In this document: positions 57,700-64,000 of the stretch, piece by piece
How positions within the stretch are numbered: position 1 is the first letter of the stretch
How the letters are laid out: the number at the start of each line of letters is the position of its first letter
Made by a program: the position numbers and the translations under genes
From: JAFLCL01 sp039809495
GTDB taxonomy: Bacteria > Myxococcota_A > Polyangia > Polyangiales > Sandaracinaceae
Direction of reading: 5' to 3'
DNA length: 64,000 nucleotides
Assembly (NCBI GenBank): GCA_039809495.1
Contig: JBDHVC010000007.1
Coordinates: 1-64,000 of the forward strand
The notes under the pieces: generated by a model
Seen by the model: only the letters and a program-made list of their open reading frames with translations
Told to the model about the DNA's origin: nothing
The model's database searches: none

Positions 57700-58416
57700 T
57701 CAGGCGTCGAGCGACGCCTGCACGTAGAGGAAGCGCTGGCAGCTCTGGCAGTTGAGCACCTCGCCGCGCTGGATCTGGATGAGGCGCTGAGGAGCCACCG
57801 CCATGCGGCACGCGGCGCAGGAGCCGTCGAGCACCTCGCAGACGGCGGGCGGGCGGCCCTTCACGACGCGCTGGTAGAGCCGGAGCGTCTCCTTCGGGAG
57901 CGCCTTCGCGTAGCCCTCGCGCCCGACCACGATCCGATCGCGCTCCTCGCGAAGCGACGCGAGCGTCGGCTCGATCGTCCTCTCCACGCTCTCGAGCTCC
58001 GTCTTCGCCTCGGCGAGCGCCTCCTCCGGCTCCGCGAGCCCGGCGCGCATCCTCTCGAGGCGCTCCTTGAGCGCGTCGCGCTGCGTCTCCCCGTCCTTGA
58101 TCGTGCGCCGGACGGCCTCGACCTCGCGCTCGGCGAGCTCGGCCTCTCGCCCGTTGCGCGCCTTGGCGCTCTTCGACTTCGCCTTCGAGAGCGCCTCGCC
58201 GCGCGTCGTGAGATCGAGCTCCTCGAGCGCGAGCAGCCGCTCGGCCTCGCCGATCGCCGCGCGTTGACCCGCGACGAGGGCCTCGAGGCGTCGGAGCGCC
58301 GCGCGACGATCCTCGAGCTCGCCCGGGAGCGCCCTCAGGCGGTCCTCGAGGCTCCGCGCCTTCGCGTCGATCTCCGCCAGACTCACGAGTGCTCTCAACT
58401 GCTCGCGCACGCTCAC
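57700..58416 (-). CDS. Coiled-coil C4 zinc-ribbon protein (DUF164 family)
   Basis: 238-residue protein. Residues 1-180 form a long antiparallel coiled coil (LEDRLRALPGELEDRRAALRRLE). The C-terminal ~45 residues form a zinc ribbon with two CxxC knuckles (GSCAACRM and LNCQSCQRFLY). This matches the DUF164/zf-RING_7 family found across bacteria, with proposed nucleic-acid-binding or scaffold roles. The GTG start at 58416 is preceded by GGGGGAAAGG. Its stop shows the near-motif TGACAGCGCG. A tRNA gene lies just upstream on the same strand. Confidence 0.9.
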   Translation of the reverse strand: MSVREQLRALVSLAEIDAKARSLEDRLRALPGELEDRRAALRRLEALVAGQRAAIGEAERLLALEELDLTTRGEALSKAKSKSAKARNGREAELAEREVEAVRRTIKDGETQRDALKERLERMRAGLAEPEEALAEAKTELESVERTIEPTLASLREERDRIVVGREGYAKALPKETLRLYQRVVKGRPPAVCEVLDGSCAACRMAVAPQRLIQIQRGEVLNCQSCQRFLYVQASLDA

Positions 58417-58502
58417 GCCTTTCCCCCGCGCTCTTGGGCTCGCGCGGGGACGGCGCTCGTACCGCGCTTCGCGAGCGATCGCAACACCGAGCGCGAGGAA
58501 GA

Positions 58503-58576
58503 TAGGCCCACCCGGATTCGAACCGAGACACGCCCCGTTATGAGCGGGGAGCTCTGACCAGTTGAGCTATGGGCCC
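58503..58576 (-). tRNA. tRNA with CAT anticodon (elongator Met or Ile2)
   Basis: 74-nt class I tRNA. Acceptor GGGCCCA / TGGGCCT (one G-U at the end), D-arm AGCTC / GAGCT, anticodon stem CCCCG / CGGGG with loop CTCATAA (anticodon CAT), T-arm CTCGG / CCGGG with TTCGAAT, discriminator A, no encoded CCA. It lacks initiator features, since the acceptor end is paired. Sequence alone does not decide between elongator Met and lysidine-modified Ile2. A -10-like TATACG lies about 20 nt upstream (58597-58602). Confidence 0.95.
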
Positions 58577-58633
58577 GTGTTCGCGCGGCGTGCGCGCGTA
58601 TAGCGCGCGTTCGGCGTGCGCGCGACCGCGCCG

Positions 58634-59554
58634 TCAGACGTACGTGAGCCACTCGGGGTGGGAGGGGTTCACCCCACGCACCGTCTCGAAGTAGCGCTCC
58701 TGCACGCGCTTCGTGGTCGCTCCACGCGCCCCGTCGCCGATCACGCGATCGTCGATCTCGCGCACGGGGGTGATCTCCGCGGCCGTCCCGCAGAGGAAGA
58801 CCTCGTCCGCCGTGTAGAGCTCGTCCCGCGCGATGTCGCGCGCGACGACGGGGACGCCGAGATCGTCGCGGAGGATCGTCATCACCGACTCGCGCGTGAT
58901 GCCGCCGAGGATCGCGCTCCCTTGCGACGGCGTGTACGCCACCCCGTCGCGGATCATCCACGCGTTCTCGCCCGAGGCCTCGCTCACCTGCCCGGCCGCG
59001 TCGAGGAGGATCGCCTCCTGGTAGCCCGCGACGAGCGCCTCGCGCTTGGCGAGGACGGAGTTCACGTAGTGCCCGACGACCTTGCCGCGCGCCATCAGCA
59101 TGTTGATGCCGGGCCGGGTGAACGAGCTCACCTTCGCGCGGATGCCCTTCTCGAGCCCCTCGTCTCCGAGGTACGCGCCCCAGCGCCAGACGACGACGGC
59201 GACGCGCGTCCTGTTCGTCGCGCCGAGCCCCATCGCGCCGTCTCCGAGGAAGACGAGGGGCCTCAGGTAGCAGGAGTTGAGGCCGTTGACGCGCACGGTC
59301 TCGAGGCACGCCTCGACGATCTGCTCCTGCGTGTACGGCATCGGGATCATGCAGATCTTCGCGGAGTCGAAGAGCCGGCGGACGTGCTCGCGCAGGCGAA
59401 AGATCGCGCTCCGACCGTCGTGCGTCTCGTAGCAGCGGATCCCCTCGAACGCGCCGAGCCCGTAGTGGAGCGTGTGCGTGAGGATGTGGACGTTCGCCTG
59501 ATCCCAGTCGACGAGCGCTCCATCCAGCCAGATCTTCGCAACCTTCTCGACCAT
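58634..59554 (-). CDS. ilvE: Branched-chain amino acid aminotransferase
   Basis: 306-residue fold-type IV PLP enzyme that transaminates Leu, Ile and Val with their keto acids. Motifs: KIWLDGALVDWDQANVHILTHTLHYG, FEGIRCYET, RLREHVRRLFDSAKI, KVVGHYVNSVLAKREA (PLP Lys) and EASGENAWMIRDG, plus TPSQGSAILGGITRESV. The ATG at 59554 has GGAGG six bases ahead; an upstream in-frame start is less likely. Stop context TGACGGCGCG. No other ilv/leu genes in the window. Confidence 0.96.
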   Translation of the reverse strand: MVEKVAKIWLDGALVDWDQANVHILTHTLHYGLGAFEGIRCYETHDGRSAIFRLREHVRRLFDSAKICMIPMPYTQEQIVEACLETVRVNGLNSCYLRPLVFLGDGAMGLGATNRTRVAVVVWRWGAYLGDEGLEKGIRAKVSSFTRPGINMLMARGKVVGHYVNSVLAKREALVAGYQEAILLDAAGQVSEASGENAWMIRDGVAYTPSQGSAILGGITRESVMTILRDDLGVPVVARDIARDELYTADEVFLCGTAAEITPVREIDDRVIGDGARGATTKRVQERYFETVRGVNPSHPEWLTYV

Positions 59555-59641
59555 CGGCGACCTCCACGAGAGCGAACCGAGCGCTTCTATCACGCGCTCG
59601 CCGAGAGCGATCGAGCCGCGACGCGGCTCGCCCGCGCGCCG

Positions 59642-61360
59642 TCAGCCCTGGGGCGTCTCGCCGTGCACGTAGACCCACGTCGCGGGGTTCGCCTCGTTCG
59701 CGAAGACGGCGTGCCACCCCTCGGGCAGCGTCGGCCCCGCCCAGAAGAAGAGCCACTTCGCGTCGCGCGGGGAGAGGTTCACGCAGCCGTGCGAGCGCGT
59801 GCGGCCGAAGCTGTCGTGCCAGAACGCCGAGTGGATCGCGTAGGCGAGCTGGAAGTACATCACGTAGGGCACGTCCTGGATCGCGTAGGGGCCATCGGTC
59901 GCGTGATCGCCGTCCATCGTGTGCGTGATGTGCTTGCTCGAGATGCGAAAGAGGCCCGTCGGCGTCCGCATGTCGCGGAGCGGGTTGTCCGGATCGCGCA
60001 CGCGACCCGTCGAGACGAGCGTCGCGAAGACCGGCACGAGGCCCTCGTAGGCGACGAGCGTCTGAGCCGCGAGATCGATGTCGATCCACCTGTCGCCCTC
60101 GCCGACGCCGGACGGTCGCTCGGTCGCGGCGCGGATGATCCGCACGTCCTCGACGCGAAAGAGCCGGTCGTCGCTCGTCGTCACGTACCGCGTGCCGCGG
60201 TGCTCCGCCTCGTCGAGCACCTGGAACATGTGGTGGTAGCCAGGCGCGCGGCCTCGACGCGGACGACCATCGGCGCCGAGGGTGTACTGGTTCACCTTCG
60301 ACGACATGACGAAGCCGATCGGGAGGGCGAGCCCCGCGACGGGGCGCCCGAAGTCGCCCGTCGTCCCGAGGCTCGCGCGCGCGTCGGGCTCTAGGGCGGC
60401 CTCGCGCTCGGCTCCGCCCGCTCCGCCGCGATCGAGGACGGCGCCGTGGAAGGTCGAGCTCTCGATGAAGTGCTCGTCGCGCGGTCGATCGAGGCCGAAG
60501 TAGGGGATGAACTCGTTGGCGAGCGTGCGCCAGTAGCGCCGCGCGCCGGTGCGCGCGTCGCGATCGATCGACACGATGAAGCCCTTGAGCATGCGCCGCA
60601 TGAGGACACCCCCGCGCTCGCCGTCGAGCGAGGCGAGCGTCGGGACGAGGTCCTCGGCCGCCTCGGGAGCGTCGCCGCTCGTCGCCTCGGCCTCGCTCAT
60701 GCCGGCCGTCGCGGCCACGAGGGCCTCGGCTCGCGCGACGCCGGCGGCGGGCTCGGCCGACGCGCCGCTCGCGCCGGGGCCCTCCCCCTCGGCGGCCCCG
60801 GCGCCCTCGGGCGGCTCCTGCCCCGGGATCCGATAGCCCTCGTAGAGCGCGGCCTCCTCGTCGGTCGGCAGGCGCCGATACACGGCGAGGCGATCGCGGC
60901 GCGTGCGCGCGTAGCGGTAAGGGAGCTCGGTCGTGAGGTCGGGCTGCGCCGGACGCCGGGTGGGAAGCCTCCTGCCCTCGAAGGGGATGACGTCGCGCGT
61001 GCTGCAGACGAACCCTCCCGTCGCCAGCTCGAACCATCCGTCACGGCAGCCGTCGTTGCCGATCGGATCATGCGTGGTCGCCATCACGGTCGCGCCGACG
61101 CGGAGGTAGCCGAGCCGACGAGCGTCGCGGTTGGGCTGTGAATAGACGCGGACGGCGTAGCGGTTCGCGAAGAGGCGCTTGGGCGGGCCGCTCGGCTCGG
61201 GCGCTCGCGCCTCTTCGACCTCGGGCTCGTCGCTCGGCGGCGGCTCGACGCGGGCGTCGGCGGGGCTCGCCTCGCCTCCCCCGCACGACCAGGCGCCCGC
61301 GCTCGCGCTCAACGCCACGAGCAGGGCAAGCAGGCTCGCCCTCCTCGGGACGAGCGCCAT
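59642..61360 (-). CDS. L,D-transpeptidase (YkuD) lipoprotein with SH3-like domain
   Basis: 572-residue envelope protein with a lipobox-like Cys (SASAGAWSC, about 26). An SH3-type domain follows (about 62-125, RYAVRVYSQPNRDARRLGYL). A central region (about 145-420) contains a Gly/Ala/Glu-rich insert, and the C-terminal YkuD domain carries the catalytic motif SFGRTRSHGCVNLSP (Cys in HGCVNL) and HSAFWHD. L,D-transpeptidases make 3-3 peptidoglycan cross-links or attach proteins to the wall. AAGGAACGCG precedes the ATG. It is much longer than simple YkuD enzymes (about 300). Stop context TGACGGCGCG. Confidence 0.9.
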   Translation of the reverse strand: MALVPRRASLLALLVALSASAGAWSCGGGEASPADARVEPPPSDEPEVEEARAPEPSGPPKRLFANRYAVRVYSQPNRDARRLGYLRVGATVMATTHDPIGNDGCRDGWFELATGGFVCSTRDVIPFEGRRLPTRRPAQPDLTTELPYRYARTRRDRLAVYRRLPTDEEAALYEGYRIPGQEPPEGAGAAEGEGPGASGASAEPAAGVARAEALVAATAGMSEAEATSGDAPEAAEDLVPTLASLDGERGGVLMRRMLKGFIVSIDRDARTGARRYWRTLANEFIPYFGLDRPRDEHFIESSTFHGAVLDRGGAGGAEREAALEPDARASLGTTGDFGRPVAGLALPIGFVMSSKVNQYTLGADGRPRRGRAPGYHHMFQVLDEAEHRGTRYVTTSDDRLFRVEDVRIIRAATERPSGVGEGDRWIDIDLAAQTLVAYEGLVPVFATLVSTGRVRDPDNPLRDMRTPTGLFRISSKHITHTMDGDHATDGPYAIQDVPYVMYFQLAYAIHSAFWHDSFGRTRSHGCVNLSPRDAKWLFFWAGPTLPEGWHAVFANEANPATWVYVHGETPQG

Positions 61361-61458
61361 CGCGTTCCTTCGTTCCTCGTTCACGGAGGACAACGAGTGA
61401 AACGCAGAGCGCGACGAGTCAAACGCCGAGGCCGTGTCACCCTCTGCGTCCGCCGCGA

Positions 61459-62949
61459 ATGACCGAGCCGAATCCATCGTCGAAGCGCCCCGCCATGCGC
61501 GCCGCATCGAGCAGCATGTCCTCGAGCGAGGGAGCGGTCTCCGCGCTCCTGCTCGACGCCGCGCTCTCGCGCCGCGCGACGGCGCTCGGCTGGTTCGCGT
61601 CGCTCCTCGTCCACGGGGCGCTCCTCGGCGCGCTCTATCTCTATGGGCAGGTCCCCGACTACGGCTTCGCGTTCGAGGTCCCCGCCGAGCTCGAGCTCGG
61701 GATGACCGACGCGGTCGCGCTCGACACGCCTCCCACGCCACCCGCGCGCGATGAGCCTCCTCCCCCTCCGCGCGACGAGGCGAGCGGGGCGACGCCGAGC
61801 GAGCCAGGAAGCGACGCGCCGAGCGCGCTCGCGAGCGCCGACGCCGGCGTGCCCCGCGACGCCGCGCGAGCGCGGCGGCGACGCGACGCGGGTCCCGAGG
61901 CCGTGCCGAGCGCGCCGTCAGAGCCGCGCGCCGAGCCTCCCCCCGTCGCGTTCCTTCCGGCCGGAGGTCAGGTCGCGATGCGCCTCGACCTCGATCGCGT
62001 GCGCGACAGCCAGGTGCGCGCGGACGTCGAGGCGCTGCTCGCCGTCGTCCCCGACTGGCAGATCCTGCTCGGTGAGAGCGGGATCGAGCCCGTCCGCGAC
62101 CTCTCGCGCGTGCTCGTCGCCACGCCCAATTTCCAGCGCCGCTCGCTCGTCGTCGCCGGTCGGCTCGCCGAGGGCGCGGCCGACGCGAGCGCGATCGTCG
62201 AGCGCACGGCCCAGGCCGACGAGGACGGCGTCGGCTGGGCGGAGATCGCTGGCGTCCCGACGACGCGCTGGCCGAGCGACGATGGGACCGAGCGTCGCGT
62301 CGCCATCCTCGAAGAGCGGCTCTTCGTCATCGCGCGCCCAGACGATCTCCCGCGCGTCCTCGCGATCGCGGCGGCGCGAGCCCAGGGTGACGCGTCGTCG
62401 ACCGCCGACGCGCTGCTCGCCCTCCCCGAGGGCGCCGCGATCACGGTCGAGGTCGAGGGCGTCCGCTCCTACGCGAGGAGGAGCCCCTGCGCCGTCCCGA
62501 CCCGGCTCTCCTCGCGCGCCGATCCCCACGCGCTCGACGTCGAGGTCTCCCTCCACGCGATCTACGACACGGCCGAGGAGGCCACCGAGGCCGCGCGCTG
62601 CTTCGAGTCGCTCCGCGCGCGGGTCGTCCGAAACCCCTTCGTGAGCTTCGCGGGCATGGGCCCCGCGCTCACCGGCCTGCGCTTCGCGGTCGAGGGCGCG
62701 AGCCTCGACGCGCACACGACGCTCTCCTATGGCCAGGTGCGGACGCTCCTGCGCTACGCGCGCGGGATGCTCGAGCCGCCCACGCCGCCTCCGCCGAGCG
62801 TCACGCCCGTGCCACCCCCAGGAGCCGCGAGCCCGACCGCGCCACCCGAGGCGAGCCCGCCTCCGCCCGTTCCCCCGCCACCTCCGCCCGTTCCCCCGCC
62901 ACCTCCGCCGCCGACCCCGACGCGCGTCCCCCCTCCGCCCGCGCCGTGA
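61459..62949 (+). CDS. TonB-like membrane-anchored protein of unknown function
   Basis: 496-residue protein. The N-terminal cytoplasmic segment (1-40) and single helix ALGWFASLLVHGALLGALYLYG resemble TonB-type anchors, including the helix His. A Pro-rich periplasmic stretch (about 85-165) leads to a soluble domain (about 170-430) with no recognised family. The chain ends in a Pro-rich tail of about 60 residues (two 21-bp DNA repeats near 62860-62910), rather than a TonB C-terminal domain. It is divergent from the L,D-transpeptidase gene. It may link the inner membrane to periplasmic partners; function unknown. Confidence 0.68.
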   Translation: MTEPNPSSKRPAMRAASSSMSSSEGAVSALLLDAALSRRATALGWFASLLVHGALLGALYLYGQVPDYGFAFEVPAELELGMTDAVALDTPPTPPARDEPPPPPRDEASGATPSEPGSDAPSALASADAGVPRDAARARRRRDAGPEAVPSAPSEPRAEPPPVAFLPAGGQVAMRLDLDRVRDSQVRADVEALLAVVPDWQILLGESGIEPVRDLSRVLVATPNFQRRSLVVAGRLAEGAADASAIVERTAQADEDGVGWAEIAGVPTTRWPSDDGTERRVAILEERLFVIARPDDLPRVLAIAAARAQGDASSTADALLALPEGAAITVEVEGVRSYARRSPCAVPTRLSSRADPHALDVEVSLHAIYDTAEEATEAARCFESLRARVVRNPFVSFAGMGPALTGLRFAVEGASLDAHTTLSYGQVRTLLRYARGMLEPPTPPPPSVTPVPPPGAASPTAPPEASPPPPVPPPPPPVPPPPPPPTPTRVPPPPAP

Positions 62950-62969
62950 TCGCCGCGCGAAGCGCGCCG

Positions 62970-63767
62970 TCAGTCTCGCCCGGGCTTGGGCTGGCGGCTC
63001 CAGCGCGTCGGATCACCCATGGGCCGCGAGGCGACGGCGCACACGTCGAGCACCGCCTGGGGATCGCAGCCGCAGAGGCCCGAGGCCCAGCAGGGGTTCG
63101 CCTCGACGACGCAGAAGCCGCGGTCGTTCGTGCGGCCGATGTCGAGGACGAGCGCCTCCGGGAGATCGACGCGATCGTCACCGAGGAGCGCGTTCGCGAA
63201 GCGCATCGCCTGCTTCGCTTCGTCGTCGGAGATCGGCCACGCGCCCGACGCGTCGCGCGCGAGCGCCCCGCTCCGCAGGTACGCCGAGTACGTGCGGACC
63301 CGCCGGTTGGCGATGAAGAGCCGCACCTCGAGGTCGAAGTCGACGACCTCGGAGACGTGCACCGCCTCGTCGTCGTCGAGCGCGAGATCGGGATCGATCA
63401 TCGCGCCCTCGTCGTAGACGCGCGAGCGAAAGATCTTCTCGTTGACGGGCTTCACGAAGTGCGGCGTGCGAAGCGTGCGCGCGCGACCGAGCGTCGTGAG
63501 CTCGACGTCGCGCTTGCGGTAAGGCTCGGCGAGGCTCGGCAGCCAGCTCGGGCTCGGCTCGACCATCACGAGCTCGAGCGGCTCGGCGAGCGCGTCCGCG
63601 AGCAGCGTCTCGCCGTAGAGCACGGGCTGCTTCTTCGCGATGGCGCGGTCGATCGCCTCCGGTCGGTAGGAGCGCACCCGCACCGCGTCCCAGCCGCGAT
63701 CGACGGCCGCTCGCCACATGGCGGTCGAGTCGTCGGTGTAGCGCGGCGAGAGCACGAGCGTCGGCAT
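62970..63767 (-). CDS. ATP-grasp domain protein (DUF4343-like)
   Basis: 265-residue cytosolic protein. The ATP-grasp fold is seen as an N-terminal Rossmann-like start (PTLVLSPRYTDDSTAMWRAA), then FVKPVNEKIF (nucleotide-binding Lys), EVVDFDLEVRLFI, and VLDIGRTNDRGFCVVEANPCWASG with the metal-binding Glu-x-Asn pair. Members ligate amino groups to carboxylates; the DUF4343 branch is not assigned a substrate. The start is the ATG at 63767. Stop context TGACGGCGCG. Confidence 0.82.
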   Translation of the reverse strand: MPTLVLSPRYTDDSTAMWRAAVDRGWDAVRVRSYRPEAIDRAIAKKQPVLYGETLLADALAEPLELVMVEPSPSWLPSLAEPYRKRDVELTTLGRARTLRTPHFVKPVNEKIFRSRVYDEGAMIDPDLALDDDEAVHVSEVVDFDLEVRLFIANRRVRTYSAYLRSGALARDASGAWPISDDEAKQAMRFANALLGDDRVDLPEALVLDIGRTNDRGFCVVEANPCWASGLCGCDPQAVLDVCAVASRPMGDPTRWSRQPKPGRD

Positions 63768-63886
63768 CGCGCCTTCTCATACGTCAGCCGCGCGCGATTG
63801 GATAGAGGCTCGGCCCGAGCGCCGGAGCAGCCCGGGTGTGCGGGGGACGTGTTGACGCGACCCGCCGCCTGGTTCAACCCCGGACC

Positions 63887-64000
63887 ATGACGCACCCGAA
63901 GACCGACGCCGCCCTGAGCCGCGCCCAGCGAGAGCTCCCGGGAGCCCTCGCGCGCCTCGCCGAGTACCTCCGCTTCCCAGCGATCTCCTCGGATCCGAGC
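63887..64000 (+). CDS. M20-family peptidase/dipeptidase, N-terminal fragment
   Basis: The first 38 residues of a gene cut by the window end. The pattern LARLAEYLRFPAISSDPS is typical of the opening of M20/M25/M40 metallopeptidases, before the zinc site. The start is the ATG at 63887, in frame with no stop to the edge. It is divergent from the ATP-grasp gene. Confidence 0.6.
   Translation, partial: MTHPKTDAALSRAQRELPGALARLAEYLRFPAISSDPS

Overview
The window is a GC-rich bacterial chromosome segment with dense coding and short intergenic gaps. The gene mix points to a deltaproteobacterial/myxobacterial (Myxococcota) host, possibly near Sandaracinus. It includes a PilB-type type IV pilus ATPase, a roadblock protein, an FHA/Ser-Thr kinase operon, very large TPR and Sel1 proteins, eukaryote-like PPP phosphatase, and many lipoproteins and secreted proteins of unknown role. 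The taxonomic placement is an inference from gene content. Nothing looks like a phage, an IS element or a CRISPR array, so this is a core-type region with lineage-specific genes between the housekeeping genes.

Layout. 0-9 kb: rpsB-tsf (minus), a dimethylglycine/sarcosine dehydrogenase-like flavoprotein and RNase Z (plus), then a tightly coupled minus operon encoding an FHA protein, a Ser/Thr kinase and a membrane acyltransferase-like protein. 9-17.5 kb: pilB, a CPBP protease, a small orphan gene, pyrC-carA, argH and pdxH. 17.5-25.5 kb: a 1683-residue TPR protein and two unknown proteins. 25.6-28.9 kb: a cold-shock protein, two parvulin-type chaperones (a lipoprotein and a SurA-like protein) and a Dpm1-like glycosyltransferase. 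29-35.2 kb (all minus): mepA, purC-purS, rplM-rpsI and a roadblock-aroQ-accB-accC operon. 35.3-40.2 kb: tRNA-Leu(AAG) with a strong promoter and terminator, a pentaheme lipoprotein with an outer-membrane-type protein, and an ECF sigma factor overlapped by a membrane partner. 40-46.4 kb: a Cys-rich Sel1 protein chained to a 44-residue membrane peptide and a YdcF-family protein, a PPP phosphatase, a double-FKBP lipoprotein and an aspartoacylase-like hydrolase. 46.5-53 kb: a membrane pyrophosphatase, an AMIN-like secreted protein and two overlapping histidine kinases. 53-64 kb: hisS with a large repetitive secreted protein, a triple-YbjQ protein, a zinc-ribbon coiled-coil protein, a CAT tRNA, ilvE, an L,D-transpeptidase lipoprotein, a TonB-like anchored protein, an ATP-grasp enzyme and the start of an M20 peptidase.

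How the genes work together. Several genes share a pathway: pyrC and carA (pyrimidine/carbamoyl phosphate), accB and accC (fatty acid synthesis), purC and purS (purines), and the two parvulins, FKBP, MepA and L,D-transpeptidase (envelope folding and peptidoglycan). Translational coupling by 1-4 nt overlaps is common (FHA/kinase/acyltransferase, purC/purS, roadblock/aroQ, sigma/partner, hisS/53056, HK1/HK2, Sel1/44-aa peptide).

Main points to follow up. (1) The CarA glutaminase triad has lost Cys and His. (2) The first of two coupled histidine kinases lacks the phospho-acceptor His. (3) A structured ~100-bp intergenic element occurs twice. (4) A tRNA-Leu carries the rare bacterial anticodon AAG. 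(5) A TGACGGCGC stop-codon context recurs at the last genes of transcription units.
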